A stretch of DNA of 64,000 nucleotides from Acidimicrobiales bacterium (GTDB lineage Bacteria; Actinomycetota; Acidimicrobiia; Acidimicrobiales; SHLQ01): assembly GCA_020629375.1 (NCBI GenBank), contig JAHDDK010000002.1:1-64000 (forward strand), written 5' to 3'. Within the stretch, counting starts at the first letter, position 1; the number at the start of each line of letters is the position of its first letter. Below, piece after piece: positions 16,939 through 25,587 of this stretch. The position numbers were made by a program, and so were the translations under genes. The notes beneath the pieces are model-generated. The model was not told where the DNA came from. It did not search any database and saw only the letters and a program-made list of their open reading frames with translations.

Positions 16939-19475
16939 CTGTGGCTGATGGCGTCGAGGACGTTGAGCTTGGAGGCGCGTTGGGCGGGGAAGTAGGCGGC
17001 GATGACGCCGATGATTCCGCCGACCACCAGGTAGATGACCAGGCTGCCCCAGGGGATGCCGACCTTGCTGATGAAGCTGTCGGGGATCGCCACGACGGCG
17101 GCCCACCCGAGCAACAGTCCCATGAGGATGCCGAGCAAGGCGCCGAAGATCGACACGATGACCGCCTCCCAACGGATCGTCGACTTCAGCTGATTGCGCG
17201 TCATGCCGACGGCACGCAACAACCCGATCTCACGGGTCCGTTCGAGCACAGACAACGCCATCGTGTTGACGATGCCGAAGAAGGCGACGACGAGGCACAG
17301 CACGAGCAGGCCGTTGATGATGATCTGGAGCTGGCCGACCTGGCTCTCGACCTCTTCTTGGAACTCGGTGTTGTCCTGCACGGTGAGCTGCGGGAAGGCA
17401 CCCGTGATCTCTTCGACCTTGACTCGGCTGGCCTCGACGTCGGCGCCCTCCGGGAACGTCACGCCGACGAAGCTGATGTCGTCGATCTGGACGTGCTGGC
17501 GGCTGAGCTCCCGGTTGACGATGAAGGCGTTCTCGACGATCGATCGGTCGTCGAAGATCAATTCGACGGTCAGGTCCGTGGCAAACCCGTCTTCGAACTC
17601 GACCGGAACTGCGGTACCGAGTCCCCAGCCGCGTTCGGTTGCGGTCTCTTCGAACACGGCGATGCCTTCAAGCGAGAGATCGGCAGAGCCGTCGACGACA
17701 CCCGGATTGATGACCTCGGTACCTGTTGCGGTGTCGAAGCCTGTGACGACTTCGACCTCGCCGTCGACCAACATCTCGACACGAGCGAAGCCGGCAACGT
17801 TGTCGGTCTCGGGCAGCGCATCGAGCTGCTCGGCGACCGAAGACGAGAAGTCGAGCCCCTGGTTTGCCTCGTAGACGAAGAGGTCGGCCGTCAGGGCGTC
17901 CTCGAGCAAGTCGTCGAATGTCGCCAACAGCGATGCGGTGAGCACGGCGACACCGGTGATCAGCGCCAGGCCGATCATCAACGCCGTCGCGGTCGCGGCG
18001 GTTCGCTGCGGATTGCGGCTGGCGTTGTCACGGGCCAGGCGACCGTTGATGCCACGGGTCGCTTCGACGGGAGCACCGAGGGTTCCGGCGGCGCGCCCAG
18101 CGAACAATGCGCTCAACATCGACACCCCGATGAAGCTCAGTGCGGCACCAAAGCCAATCGCCCCAAGGCGAGCGGCTGTCCCGTCGATGTCGCCGAACAT
18201 GCCAAGAACGAGCAGGACGAGACCGGGTATGAGGACGATGCTCCCGCTCACGAGCCGGAAGGTCATCGACCGCTCCTTCTGGCCACCGTCGCGGACCGCT
18301 TCGAGCGGCGATACGCGTGAAGCACGGAACGCCGGGATGATCGCCGACAGGACGGTCACGATGAGTCCCACGATCACAACCACGATCACGGTTCGCATCC
18401 GGATTTCGAGGGGGCCATCAGGGAAGGATCCCCCACCGGTCGAGAAGAGTTGCTTGAGCGCCCACGCCACACCGATCCCACCAAAGAGGCCGACCACCGA
18501 CGCGATGAGACCGATGATCACCGCTTCGATGAGCACCATCAGCCGGATCTGAGTACCGCTCGCGCCAATCGAACGAAGCAGTCCGAGCTGCTTGGTTCGC
18601 TGGCCGACGAGGATGGCGAACGTGTTGTAAATGATGAAGGTCGACACGAAGAGCACGACCACAGCGAAGCCCAACAAGATGTTGCCGAAGATGTTGATGA
18701 ACTCGCCGAACTCGGCTTGTTGCTCGCCGATCACGGTCTCGCCGGAGACGACCTCGATGCCCTCGGGGAGCACCGGCTCGATGGCGGCGAGCAGATCATC
18801 GACCGAGGTCGAGCCACCATTGACGACGATCGAGTCGACGACGTCACCGGACTCGAGAATGCGCTGAACCGTGTCCAGGTCGAACAGGTTGAAGTACGCA
18901 CCGCCGGCACCGCCTTCGCCGAAGTCGATGATCCCGGACAGCTCGAAGTCCTCGGGCTCGCCCGTCGGAAGCGACATGGAGATCTGATCGCCGATCGCGA
19001 ACTCTCCGGCGTTGACCTGGGCGAGGTCGAGTGCGACCTGTTGACCGATCGGTGGTGCGCCATCGACGAGCGTGAAGCTCGACACGGCGCTCGGCCCGTC
19101 CCACGACGCCGTGAAGACGGGCGGGCCAAGCGGTCGATTGACCTCGCCGTCATCGAGCAGCGAGTAGGTCTGCTCGAAGGCGAAGAGTCCACCTTCGACC
19201 GCCTCAACCTCTGGGAGTGCGCGGACGGCATCGACGACGGACTCGTCGAACCGGATCTCGTTCTCGCCCGACGAATTGAGCTCGGGTTCGATGGCACGGA
19301 CCTGCGCGTCGACGCCCGCAAAGATGTCCTCGCTGACGCCATCGAAGATCGACCGAAGGCTGTCGGCGAGCACGAACGAGCCCGACACGAAGGCGACGCC
19401 GAGCACGACCGAGATCAGGGTCAGCAGGAGTCGGCCGAGGTTGGCGCGGATTCCGCGCACGACCAGCTTGAACAT
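16935..19475 (-). CDS. ABC transporter permease with two FtsX domains
   Basis: This is an 846-residue permease. It has an N-terminal helix (about 13-35), a large extracytoplasmic domain, three helices near 265-395, two mid-protein helices near 415-460, a second N-terminal-type helix near 500, another outer domain and three C-terminal helices from about 720. This is the duplicated FtsX/MacB layout of bacterial antibiotic-resistance or lipoprotein-release exporters. It follows its ATPase gene by 3 bases. The final codons ISHS run up to a stop placed within the tandem repeat. Confidence 0.92.
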   Translation of the reverse strand: MFKLVVRGIRANLGRLLLTLISVVLGVAFVSGSFVLADSLRSIFDGVSEDIFAGVDAQVRAIEPELNSSGENEIRFDESVVDAVRALPEVEAVEGGLFAFEQTYSLLDDGEVNRPLGPPVFTASWDGPSAVSSFTLVDGAPPIGQQVALDLAQVNAGEFAIGDQISMSLPTGEPEDFELSGIIDFGEGGAGGAYFNLFDLDTVQRILESGDVVDSIVVNGGSTSVDDLLAAIEPVLPEGIEVVSGETVIGEQQAEFGEFINIFGNILLGFAVVVLFVSTFIIYNTFAILVGQRTKQLGLLRSIGASGTQIRLMVLIEAVIIGLIASVVGLFGGIGVAWALKQLFSTGGGSFPDGPLEIRMRTVIVVVIVGLIVTVLSAIIPAFRASRVSPLEAVRDGGQKERSMTFRLVSGSIVLIPGLVLLVLGMFGDIDGTAARLGAIGFGAALSFIGVSMLSALFAGRAAGTLGAPVEATRGINGRLARDNASRNPQRTAATATALMIGLALITGVAVLTASLLATFDDLLEDALTADLFVYEANQGLDFSSSVAEQLDALPETDNVAGFARVEMLVDGEVEVVTGFDTATGTEVINPGVVDGSADLSLEGIAVFEETATERGWGLGTAVPVEFEDGFATDLTVELIFDDRSIVENAFIVNRELSRQHVQIDDISFVGVTFPEGADVEASRVKVEEITGAFPQLTVQDNTEFQEEVESQVGQLQIIINGLLVLCLVVAFFGIVNTMALSVLERTREIGLLRAVGMTRNQLKSTIRWEAVIVSIFGALLGILMGLLLGWAAVVAIPDSFISKVGIPWGSLVIYLVVGGIIGVIAAYFPAQRASKLNVLDAISHS

Positions 19476-19478
19476 CGA

Positions 19479-20237
19479 TCAGTCTCCCAGGTTCTTGATC
19501 GTGTCGAGCACCGAATCCGCCGTCGGATTCTCCATTTGCTTGACGATCTCTCCGTCAGCGAGGAACAACACGCGGTCGCTGTAGGACGCTGTCACGGGGT
19601 CGTGGGTGACCATCACGATGGTCTGCCCGAGTTCCTGCACTGCTCGCCGCATGAAGTCGAGAATCTCGGCGCTGGTCTTGGAGTCGAGGTTGCCGGTCGG
19701 TTCGTCGCCGAACACGATCTCGGGGCGGGTCGCAAGTGCGCGAGCGACGGCCACACGTTGCTGCTGGCCGCCGGACAACTCATTTGGACGGTGGGTCACG
19801 CGATCCCCCAGACCGACCGTCTCGATCACTTCGTCGACCCAGGCGCCGTCGATCTTGCCGTCGCCGAGATCGGAGGGCAGCGTGACGTTCTCTCGCACGT
19901 TGAGGGTCGGCACGAGGTTGAACGACTGGAAGATGAAGCCCACCTGCTCGCGGCGCATCTTGGTGAGCGCCTTGTCGTTGAGCGTGCCCAGATCGGTACC
20001 GCCAATGAACGCGCTGCCCGTCGTCAACCGATCGAGGCCGGCCATGCAATGCATGAGCGTCGACTTGCCGGATCCCGACGGACCCATGATCGCGGTGAAG
20101 CGGCCCGCTTCGAACCCGACCGATACCTCTCGCAAGGCGTGAACCTCGGTGTCGCCCGACCCGTAGATCTTCGATGCTCGGTCCGCTCGAGCCGCCCATC
20201 GGACTGCGTTCTCGACCGGTTCAGGGGTGACCGTCAT
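19479..20237 (-). CDS. ABC transporter ATPase (MacB/LolD type)
   Basis: A 252-residue ATPase. The Walker A GPSGSGKST is at 52-60, followed by a Q loop in FIFQSFNLVP, the signature LSGGQQQRVAVARAL, Walker B IVFGDEPTG and the switch His in VTHDP. It fits the MacB/LolD group that pairs with FtsX permeases. I start at ATG 20237, which has GGAGG seven bases upstream; the open frame reaches 20363 but without a ribosome site. First gene of a two-gene operon, divergent from the XRE-metallopeptidase gene. Confidence 0.94.
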   Translation of the reverse strand: MTVTPEPVENAVRWAARADRASKIYGSGDTEVHALREVSVGFEAGRFTAIMGPSGSGKSTLMHCMAGLDRLTTGSAFIGGTDLGTLNDKALTKMRREQVGFIFQSFNLVPTLNVRENVTLPSDLGDGKIDGAWVDEVIETVGLGDRVTHRPNELSGGQQQRVAVARALATRPEIVFGDEPTGNLDSKTSAEILDFMRRAVQELGQTIVMVTHDPVTASYSDRVLFLADGEIVKQMENPTADSVLDTIKNLGD

Positions 20238-20394
20238 TACTGCCTCCGTTCGTGCACGAATGCACCAGTTCGCCAAGAACGCTACCCAACCTGACCGAGC
20301 CCCGTCCTCGACCTTTCGGTTGATCCGCCGTCCCCCCTCCGGATGAGGCGTTCGGCGCCTCAATGGTTGTCCGGCCCGCGCCGATCAGCACAAG

Positions 20395-21750
20395 GTGACC
20401 AGTGGTGTATCGACCATCGTTCCGGCGAACCGGTTCGGACAGCTCCTCGCGGAGGCTCGCCTCCGTTCCGGGTCCGATCTCGAGGAGCTCTCGTCGAAGA
20501 GCGGAGGAACCTTCACCGTCGGCGAGCTCCACGATCTCGAAGCAGGCCACCGAACGCTCGATGACGGTCTGATTCGATCGATCACCGATCTCTACGAGGT
20601 CGATTGCGGGCCGATCATTCCGCAACGAGCCGAACTGACCGTCGACCTCGACCAACATCTCCTTGCTGCGTCCGGGAAGGCGGTCCCGCTCGATTCGGCC
20701 ACACACGACCACATCCTCGAACGGTATCTCTCGCTCGTCTACGTCCTCCGCAATCGCGAGCCGGGTTCGACCGTCCCGCTCCGCGACGAAGACGTCGCGA
20801 TCCTCGCGGCGTCGCTCGCCGAGCGATCCGAGCTCATCGAAGAGCAACTTCTCGCGGCGATGTCGGTCGGCGACGACGTCCACGGCCTCGTCGCCTGGCT
20901 TCGACAACGCTTGTGGGTGCCCGGCGCCGGAGCGATCGTCGGCGCCGTGTCGATCGGGACCCTCGTGATGATCACCGACAGCCCGAGCATCGATGCAGCC
21001 ACCAACGCGCTGGGCAACGACCTTCCCGACCTCGAAGGGCGACTCGGGGCTGGCGTGCCGCTTCTCGGCTCGTCCACGAGCACCGACCCCGGGACCTCGA
21101 CGACGGCCGTGCCATCCACGTCGTCGTCGACAAGCAGCTCGACCTCGACGTCCACTGCGTCCGCAGCCGCAGCGACGGCGTCGTCGTCGTCCACGTCGAG
21201 TTCCACCTCAACATCGACCTCAACATCGACCTCGACGTCGACGTCGACGTCGACGGGTGCGCCAACCACGACGATCACCCCGACAACGACAGCGGCGCAG
21301 AGCTCGCCAGCCCAGGTCGGCGCCGCCGCCGAAGCGCTCCTCCCGTTCAACTGGCAAGCAGCGCTTCCGGGTTGGCGGATCATTTACAAGGACGGAGACG
21401 ACCGATTCCGGGGCCTCACGTTCCCGTACGACAAGACGGTCGAAATGTACGTACGGCCATCGGACACGCCCGGATCGCTCGCCGGGATCCTCGCCCACGA
21501 GCTCGGTCATGCCATCGACGTGACCCACTTCCGCGACGCCGACCGCCGCGAATGGCTGGAGGCCCGAGGCATCCCCAATGCCCAGTGGTGGCCCGATGCC
21601 TATGCGAGCGACTTCGAGACGGGCGCTGGCGACTTTGCCGAGGCGTTTGCCTACTGGACGCTCCGCGACCCGAGCTCATCACGTCTGGCCGGAACACCAA
21701 CCACCGGGCAGCTCATGGTCCTCGAACAACTCGTTGGCCCACACCTCTGA
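20395..21750 (+). CDS. XRE-type HTH / membrane / Zn-metallopeptidase fusion
   Basis: The protein has 451 residues. Residues 1-70 look like an XRE helix-turn-helix (FGQLLAEARLRSGSDLEELS). A membrane helix is near 180-197, then a Ser/Thr-rich spacer from about 225 to 300. The outer C-terminal domain has HELGH at 368-372 and a downstream Glu416 in GDFAEAFAYW, a plausible Zn-binding HExxH...E set. A cytosolic DNA-binding head joined through the membrane to an outside peptidase is uncommon; it might link wall state to transcription. GTG 20395 is the start used; a later start would lose HTH helix 1. Confidence 0.78.
   Translation: MTSGVSTIVPANRFGQLLAEARLRSGSDLEELSSKSGGTFTVGELHDLEAGHRTLDDGLIRSITDLYEVDCGPIIPQRAELTVDLDQHLLAASGKAVPLDSATHDHILERYLSLVYVLRNREPGSTVPLRDEDVAILAASLAERSELIEEQLLAAMSVGDDVHGLVAWLRQRLWVPGAGAIVGAVSIGTLVMITDSPSIDAATNALGNDLPDLEGRLGAGVPLLGSSTSTDPGTSTTAVPSTSSSTSSSTSTSTASAAAATASSSSTSSSTSTSTSTSTSTSTSTSTGAPTTTITPTTTAAQSSPAQVGAAAEALLPFNWQAALPGWRIIYKDGDDRFRGLTFPYDKTVEMYVRPSDTPGSLAGILAHELGHAIDVTHFRDADRREWLEARGIPNAQWWPDAYASDFETGAGDFAEAFAYWTLRDPSSSRLAGTPTTGQLMVLEQLVGPHL
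21204..21255 (+). repeat. Short tandem repeats encoding the Ser-Thr stalk
   Basis: Twelve-base units (CCTCAACATCGA) pass into six-base ACGTCG units. They encode alternating Ser-Thr in the stalk of the metallopeptidase fusion. Such repeats can change length by slippage without loss of frame. Confidence 0.7.
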
Positions 21751-21811
21751 CCCAACCCGCACCTCGAACCCCGATGGGGCGCAGACGATTGCGACAGGGA
21801 CGAAAAATAGG

Positions 21812-21849
21812 TCAGCCCGGGTCGGTGGCGGGTATCCGACCCGGGCTGA
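21812..21849 (-). terminator. Perfect 14-bp stem with T-run on the minus strand
   Basis: Arms 21812-21825 and 21836-21849 pair perfectly (TCAGCCCGGGTCGG and its complement) around a 10-base loop. Read on the minus strand, the stem is followed by CCTATTTTTCG, so it looks like a Rho-independent terminator for transcripts coming from the gene at 22091-22864, about 240 bases upstream. It could also act on plus-strand transcripts. Confidence 0.7.
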
Positions 21850-21931
21850 ACATCTCGGACCCATGGAGGGGGGTGCATGAGTCCCAGCGCTTGAGCCACG
21901 CCGTTGTGTCTCGAGCACGTTCTTTGCGATT

Positions 21932-21990
21932 GTCATATCTGACACCGAGGCGGTGGCGGGAACCGCCCCGGTATCAGACACGTATATGAC
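21932..21990. repeat. Imperfect 59-base palindrome
   Basis: Outer arms GTCATAT/ATATGAC and inner 17-base arms (21938-21954 with 21962-21978, two mismatches) surround a short loop. The loop region shares CGGTGGCGGG with the nearby terminator hairpin. TCTGACA and TCAGACA resemble the core of the other palindromes in the window. Possibly a degenerate member of the same family. Confidence 0.55.
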
Positions 21991-22090
21991 TCCCTGGTAA
22001 CCGAGAAGGTCGCGGAATTTCGAGAGACCTCCGTCACATAATCAAGACGCCGTGTCCAGGGCCGGGCGGCTCACTGCCCGTTCGGGCCGA

Positions 22091-22864
22091 TCAGGGAGTG
22101 GCGACAACACAGGTCGTACCGGGCTCCTGGACGAATTCGAGCTCGCCGAGTACGGCATCGTCGAGCTCGTTCTGCCCGAAGTTCGGGACCCCCGAGATGA
22201 TGACGTCGATGTCCGCCGGATCTCCGCCCTGATCCACCAGCTGTTGTCGATACGCGTCCTCGAGCGCAGCCGAGGTCTGGTCGTAGGCGGCCATCATGCA
22301 GTCCGACGAACCGATCACGGTCTGCGCGAACGCGAATGCGGCTGGCGTGAGCGTGTCATCCTCGTTGGTCCATGGGAGGGCCTCGACGACCTGGTTGACG
22401 ATGCCGCGGTCGGTCTCGACGGAGTTCATCGTGGCGACTGCGTCGATTCGCGGCCGAACGAACTCGATCGCCTCCGCGTCGATGATCACGCCCCACGTTC
22501 CGTCGGCCCGCTCGATCACCTCGACCCCGTCGGATCGCACACACGTGTCGACGTCGCCGACCGCCCGAAGGCGGACCGTGTCGGTGCTAACCGTCGCCCC
22601 GGCGACTTCGGTCCGCTGGGTCCCGATGACGGGCACTTCGGCGCTGATCCTCGCACGGCAGTCCAATGCGATTGGTTCGATCGAGACGATCTGCGCCGGT
22701 CCCGCTTCATCCACCGGGATCTCGATCGTCGTCTCCTCGGTGACAATGTCCTCCCAGGGCCAGTTGATATCGACCCACCCAAACGAGAACAGTGCGACCA
22801 CGAGCAGCAACGCGACCACGAAGATTCCGGCGATCGTTGCGAACGCCACCGCCATCCGATTCAT
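22091..22864 (-). CDS. Unknown single-pass membrane protein
   Basis: A 257-residue protein. A membrane helix occupies residues about 4-26, then an extracytoplasmic domain with several cysteines (ALDCRAR, DTCVRSDG, SSDCMMA, TTCVVATP) that could form disulfides. The ordering of beta-rich and helical parts faintly recalls DUF4230 proteins, but I cannot assign it. ATG 22864 is chosen over an upstream frame extension because GGAGG lies eight bases before it. It diverges from mshC (92-base gap). Confidence 0.75.
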   Translation of the reverse strand: MNRMAVAFATIAGIFVVALLLVVALFSFGWVDINWPWEDIVTEETTIEIPVDEAGPAQIVSIEPIALDCRARISAEVPVIGTQRTEVAGATVSTDTVRLRAVGDVDTCVRSDGVEVIERADGTWGVIIDAEAIEFVRPRIDAVATMNSVETDRGIVNQVVEALPWTNEDDTLTPAAFAFAQTVIGSSDCMMAAYDQTSAALEDAYRQQLVDQGGDPADIDVIISGVPNFGQNELDDAVLGELEFVQEPGTTCVVATP

Positions 22865-22944
22865 CGATGTCCTCCCTGGTCGCGGGTGTGCTCCGACCCC
22901 GACAGCGTCGCACACTCGGGAGAAATTCCCTGCCGCTGACGTCG

Positions 22945-22950
22945 TAGGCT
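22945..22950 (+). promoter_or_regulatory. -10 box TAGGCT, leaderless promoter of mshC
   Basis: TAGGCT ends 6 bases before the GTG start at 22957, and no Shine-Dalgarno is visible between them. This fits leaderless transcription. Confidence 0.45.
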
Positions 22951-22956
22951 CGGATC

Positions 22957-24138
22957 GTGATCCAGATCTACGACACCGCGCAGTCCATGGTCGTCCCGTT
23001 CGAGGTCGGACCGACCGTGCGGATCTACGTGTGTGGCATCACCCCCTACGACTCCACCCATCTCGGTCATGCGAACACGTACCTGACCTACGACCTCCTG
23101 ATTCGGCGCCTCGAGGATCTCGGCCACACCGTCGAACTCGTCCGCAACGTCACCGATGTCGATGATTCGATCCTGCCGAAGGCTCGGGAACTCGGCGTCG
23201 ACTTCCTCGACCTCGCCGCTCGCGAGATGGAACGATTCGATGGCGACATGGAGGCGCTCAACATGCGGCCCGCGATCTCGGAGCCGCGGGCCACCGAGTC
23301 GATCGAACCAATCATCGACCTCATCACCCAGCTCGGGAGCGGCGGTCACACCTATCAGGTCGACGGAATCACCTACTTCGACGTCACCACCGCGCCCCGC
23401 TTCGGGCAGCTGTCGGGCTACGACCCCGACACGATGGTGGCGCTCGCGGCCGAGCGCGGAGGCAACCCCACCGATCTGCGTCAGCGCAACCCGCTCGACT
23501 TCATCCTCTGGCAGCCGTCAGCAGATGACGAGCCGGTCTGGGAATCGCCATTCGGTCCCGGACGTCCGGGATGGCACATCGAGTGTTCGGCGATGAGCTG
23601 GGCGTACTTCGGCCAGACCATGGACCTGCACGGCGGTGGATCCGATCTCATCTTCCCGCATCACGAGTGCGAACTCGTCCAGTCCGAGCATGGCTGGGGT
23701 GAGCCCTTCTCCCGCCATTGGATGCACGCCGGCATGGTCGCCTACCGGGGTACGAAGATGTCGAAGTCGCTCGGCAACCTCGTATTTGTCAGCGACCTGC
23801 GAGTAAGCCATGACCCGTCGGCGATCCGTCTGGCACTCATGGGACACCACTACCGGGACGACTGGGAATGGTTCGACGGCGACATCGACGATGGCACCCA
23901 GCGCCTCGCACGAATCCGCCAGGCGGTCCAGATCGGCGTCGGACCCGACCCCGCCCCGGCGCTCGCCGCTGTCCGTGACGCGCTCGACAACGACCTCGAC
24001 GCCCCAACCGCCCGCGAGGCGATCGACAAGCTCGCCGTGGCGATCCTCGATGGCTCCGGCGATGACCCGTCTGCCGGCAAGGGACTCCGGGCCGCCGCCG
24101 AACTCATCGGTGTTCGGGTCGACGCCACCACGGTCTGA
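22957..24138 (+). CDS. mshC: Mycothiol cysteine ligase MshC
   Basis: A 393-residue relative of cysteinyl-tRNA synthetase that joins cysteine to GlcN-inositol in mycothiol synthesis. MshC signatures are YVCGITPYDSTHLGHANTYL, RNVTDVDD, GRPGWHIECSAMS, LHGGGSDLIFPHHE and KMSKSLGNLVFVS. The length is close to MshC (about 410) and the tRNA-binding C-terminal domain of CysRS is absent. The true cysS follows 43 bases downstream. Its presence says that the organism uses mycothiol, a strong actinobacterial marker. GTG start, apparently leaderless. Confidence 0.92.
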   Translation: MIQIYDTAQSMVVPFEVGPTVRIYVCGITPYDSTHLGHANTYLTYDLLIRRLEDLGHTVELVRNVTDVDDSILPKARELGVDFLDLAAREMERFDGDMEALNMRPAISEPRATESIEPIIDLITQLGSGGHTYQVDGITYFDVTTAPRFGQLSGYDPDTMVALAAERGGNPTDLRQRNPLDFILWQPSADDEPVWESPFGPGRPGWHIECSAMSWAYFGQTMDLHGGGSDLIFPHHECELVQSEHGWGEPFSRHWMHAGMVAYRGTKMSKSLGNLVFVSDLRVSHDPSAIRLALMGHHYRDDWEWFDGDIDDGTQRLARIRQAVQIGVGPDPAPALAAVRDALDNDLDAPTAREAIDKLAVAILDGSGDDPSAGKGLRAAAELIGVRVDATTV

Positions 24139-24169
24139 GTAATCGGGCGCAGCCGGAGTGGGTCCTGCG

Positions 24170-24175
24170 TAGCCT
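24170..24175 (+). promoter_or_regulatory. -10 box TAGCCT before cysS
   Basis: TAGCCT ends 6 bases before the GTG at 24182. cysS can therefore have its own leaderless transcript apart from read-through from mshC. Confidence 0.45.
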
Positions 24176-24181
24176 GATCGG

Positions 24182-25567
24182 GTGCTGCGGATCCACGACA
24201 CCCTGACCGACGAACTCGTCGAACTGAAGCCTCGCATCCCTGGAGAGATCTCGCTCTACGCCTGTGGTCCGACCGTCTACGACCACCCACACCTCGGGCA
24301 CGCACGCCAGGCGATGACCTACGACGTCGCCCGCCGTTATCTCGAGTGGGCCGGCTGGAACGTCCATCACGTCGCCAACATCACCGACATCGACGACAAC
24401 ATCATCAACCGCGCTACCAGCGAAGGGGTCACCGAACCGGAGATCGCCCAACACTGGGAAGCGATCTATCTCGAGGTCATGGACGACCTCAACATCCTCG
24501 CTCCCCACGATCGACCACGGGCGACCGAGTACGTCGACGAGATGGTCGAATTCATCCAGGTGCTCGTCGACCGCGACGCCGCCTACGCCACCGACTCCGG
24601 CGTCTACCTCCGCGTCCGTTCGGTCGAGGGCTACGGAGACCTCGTGCATCGGACCGTCGACGAACTCGCCGAAGGTGCCGGCACGCGCGTCGAGATCGAC
24701 CACGACAAAGACGACCCGCTCGACTTCGCCCTCTGGAAGGCTGCAAAGCCCGGCGAACCGACCTGGGATTCGCCGTGGGGTCCAGGCCGGCCGGGCTGGC
24801 ACATCGAATGCGTCGCGATGAGCCTCGGCATCCTCGGCGACGGGTTCGACCTCCACGGAGGCGGCAACGACCTCGTCTTCCCGCATCACACCAACGAACG
24901 CGCCGAGGCCATCGCCGCCGGCCGCACCTTCAGTCGGTACTGGATGCACAACGCGATGCTCAACATCAACGGCGAGAAGATGTCGAAGTCGCTCCGCAAC
25001 TACACGACCGTCCGCGAGCTGCTCGATGAAGACCCGCGCAACGCCCGGGCTCTCCGACTCCTGCTCCTCCAGACCCACTATCGCAAGATCCTCGAGATCA
25101 ACTCCGAGGTGATCGAAACGGCCCGCGCCGGACTCGACCGGATGGATGCCATGTTCCGCAAGGCTGAGGCCGCGGGCATCGACCACGCCGCTGCCGAACT
25201 CGACGCCGAGGCCGTCGCCGAGTTCACGAAGGCGATGAACCACGACTTCGGGACACCGGAGGCGATGGCGATCGTGTTCGAACAGGTACGGGCTGCCAAC
25301 GGAGCGATCGACGCCGGCGACCCGCAGGCATCGACCGCGGTCCGGACGGCGATCGAGTTGGCCGGAGCACTCGGCCTCGAGATCGGTGGTGATAACGGTT
25401 CTGGCGACGCGGAGGGCGACGCCGAGATCGACGCGCTCGTCGATCAGCGAACCGAGGCCAAGGCAGCCAAAGACTGGGCGACGGCGGATCGAATTCGGGA
25501 CGAACTCACCGAGCGGGGAATCGTCGTCGAAGACACCCCGTCCGGCCCAATCTGGCGTCGAGCCTGA
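24182..25567 (+). CDS. cysS: Cysteinyl-tRNA synthetase
   Basis: 461 residues, full length for CysRS. It loads cysteine onto tRNA-Cys in the cytosol. Signatures are CGPTVYDHPHLGHARQ with the HIGH-type HLGHA, the Zn/Cys-binding ECVAMS, GGGNDLVFPHH and KMSKSLRN; the C terminus carries the DALR-like helices and a short basic segment. The N-terminal half is plainly homologous to MshC encoded just upstream. It converges on the PQQ-propeller gene with a 20-base gap. Confidence 0.96.
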   Translation: MLRIHDTLTDELVELKPRIPGEISLYACGPTVYDHPHLGHARQAMTYDVARRYLEWAGWNVHHVANITDIDDNIINRATSEGVTEPEIAQHWEAIYLEVMDDLNILAPHDRPRATEYVDEMVEFIQVLVDRDAAYATDSGVYLRVRSVEGYGDLVHRTVDELAEGAGTRVEIDHDKDDPLDFALWKAAKPGEPTWDSPWGPGRPGWHIECVAMSLGILGDGFDLHGGGNDLVFPHHTNERAEAIAAGRTFSRYWMHNAMLNINGEKMSKSLRNYTTVRELLDEDPRNARALRLLLLQTHYRKILEINSEVIETARAGLDRMDAMFRKAEAAGIDHAAAELDAEAVAEFTKAMNHDFGTPEAMAIVFEQVRAANGAIDAGDPQASTAVRTAIELAGALGLEIGGDNGSGDAEGDAEIDALVDQRTEAKAAKDWATADRIRDELTERGIVVEDTPSGPIWRRA

Positions 25568-25587
25568 CCGCCGGCACGGATCAGCCT

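Larger units (their letters stand above)
21751..22090. other. Intergenic region between convergent genes, with two inverted repeats
   Basis: These 340 bases separate the stops of the metallopeptidase fusion and the unknown membrane protein. I find no coding frame with convincing codon use. It holds a perfect 14-bp hairpin (21812-21849) and a longer imperfect palindrome (21932-21990). No riboswitch consensus that I know fits. Confidence 0.6.

Noticed and set aside
16941..20294. Long open frames (459 and 614 codons) on the plus strand opposite the ABC permease/ATPase
   Set aside because: They are antisense shadows. The minus-strand proteins match FtsX and ABC families over their full length, while the plus frames are rich in His/Asp/Arg with no motif.
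21751..22090. A riboswitch in the 340-base gap
   Set aside because: The gap lies downstream of both flanking genes, and the hairpins do not fit any riboswitch consensus I know.
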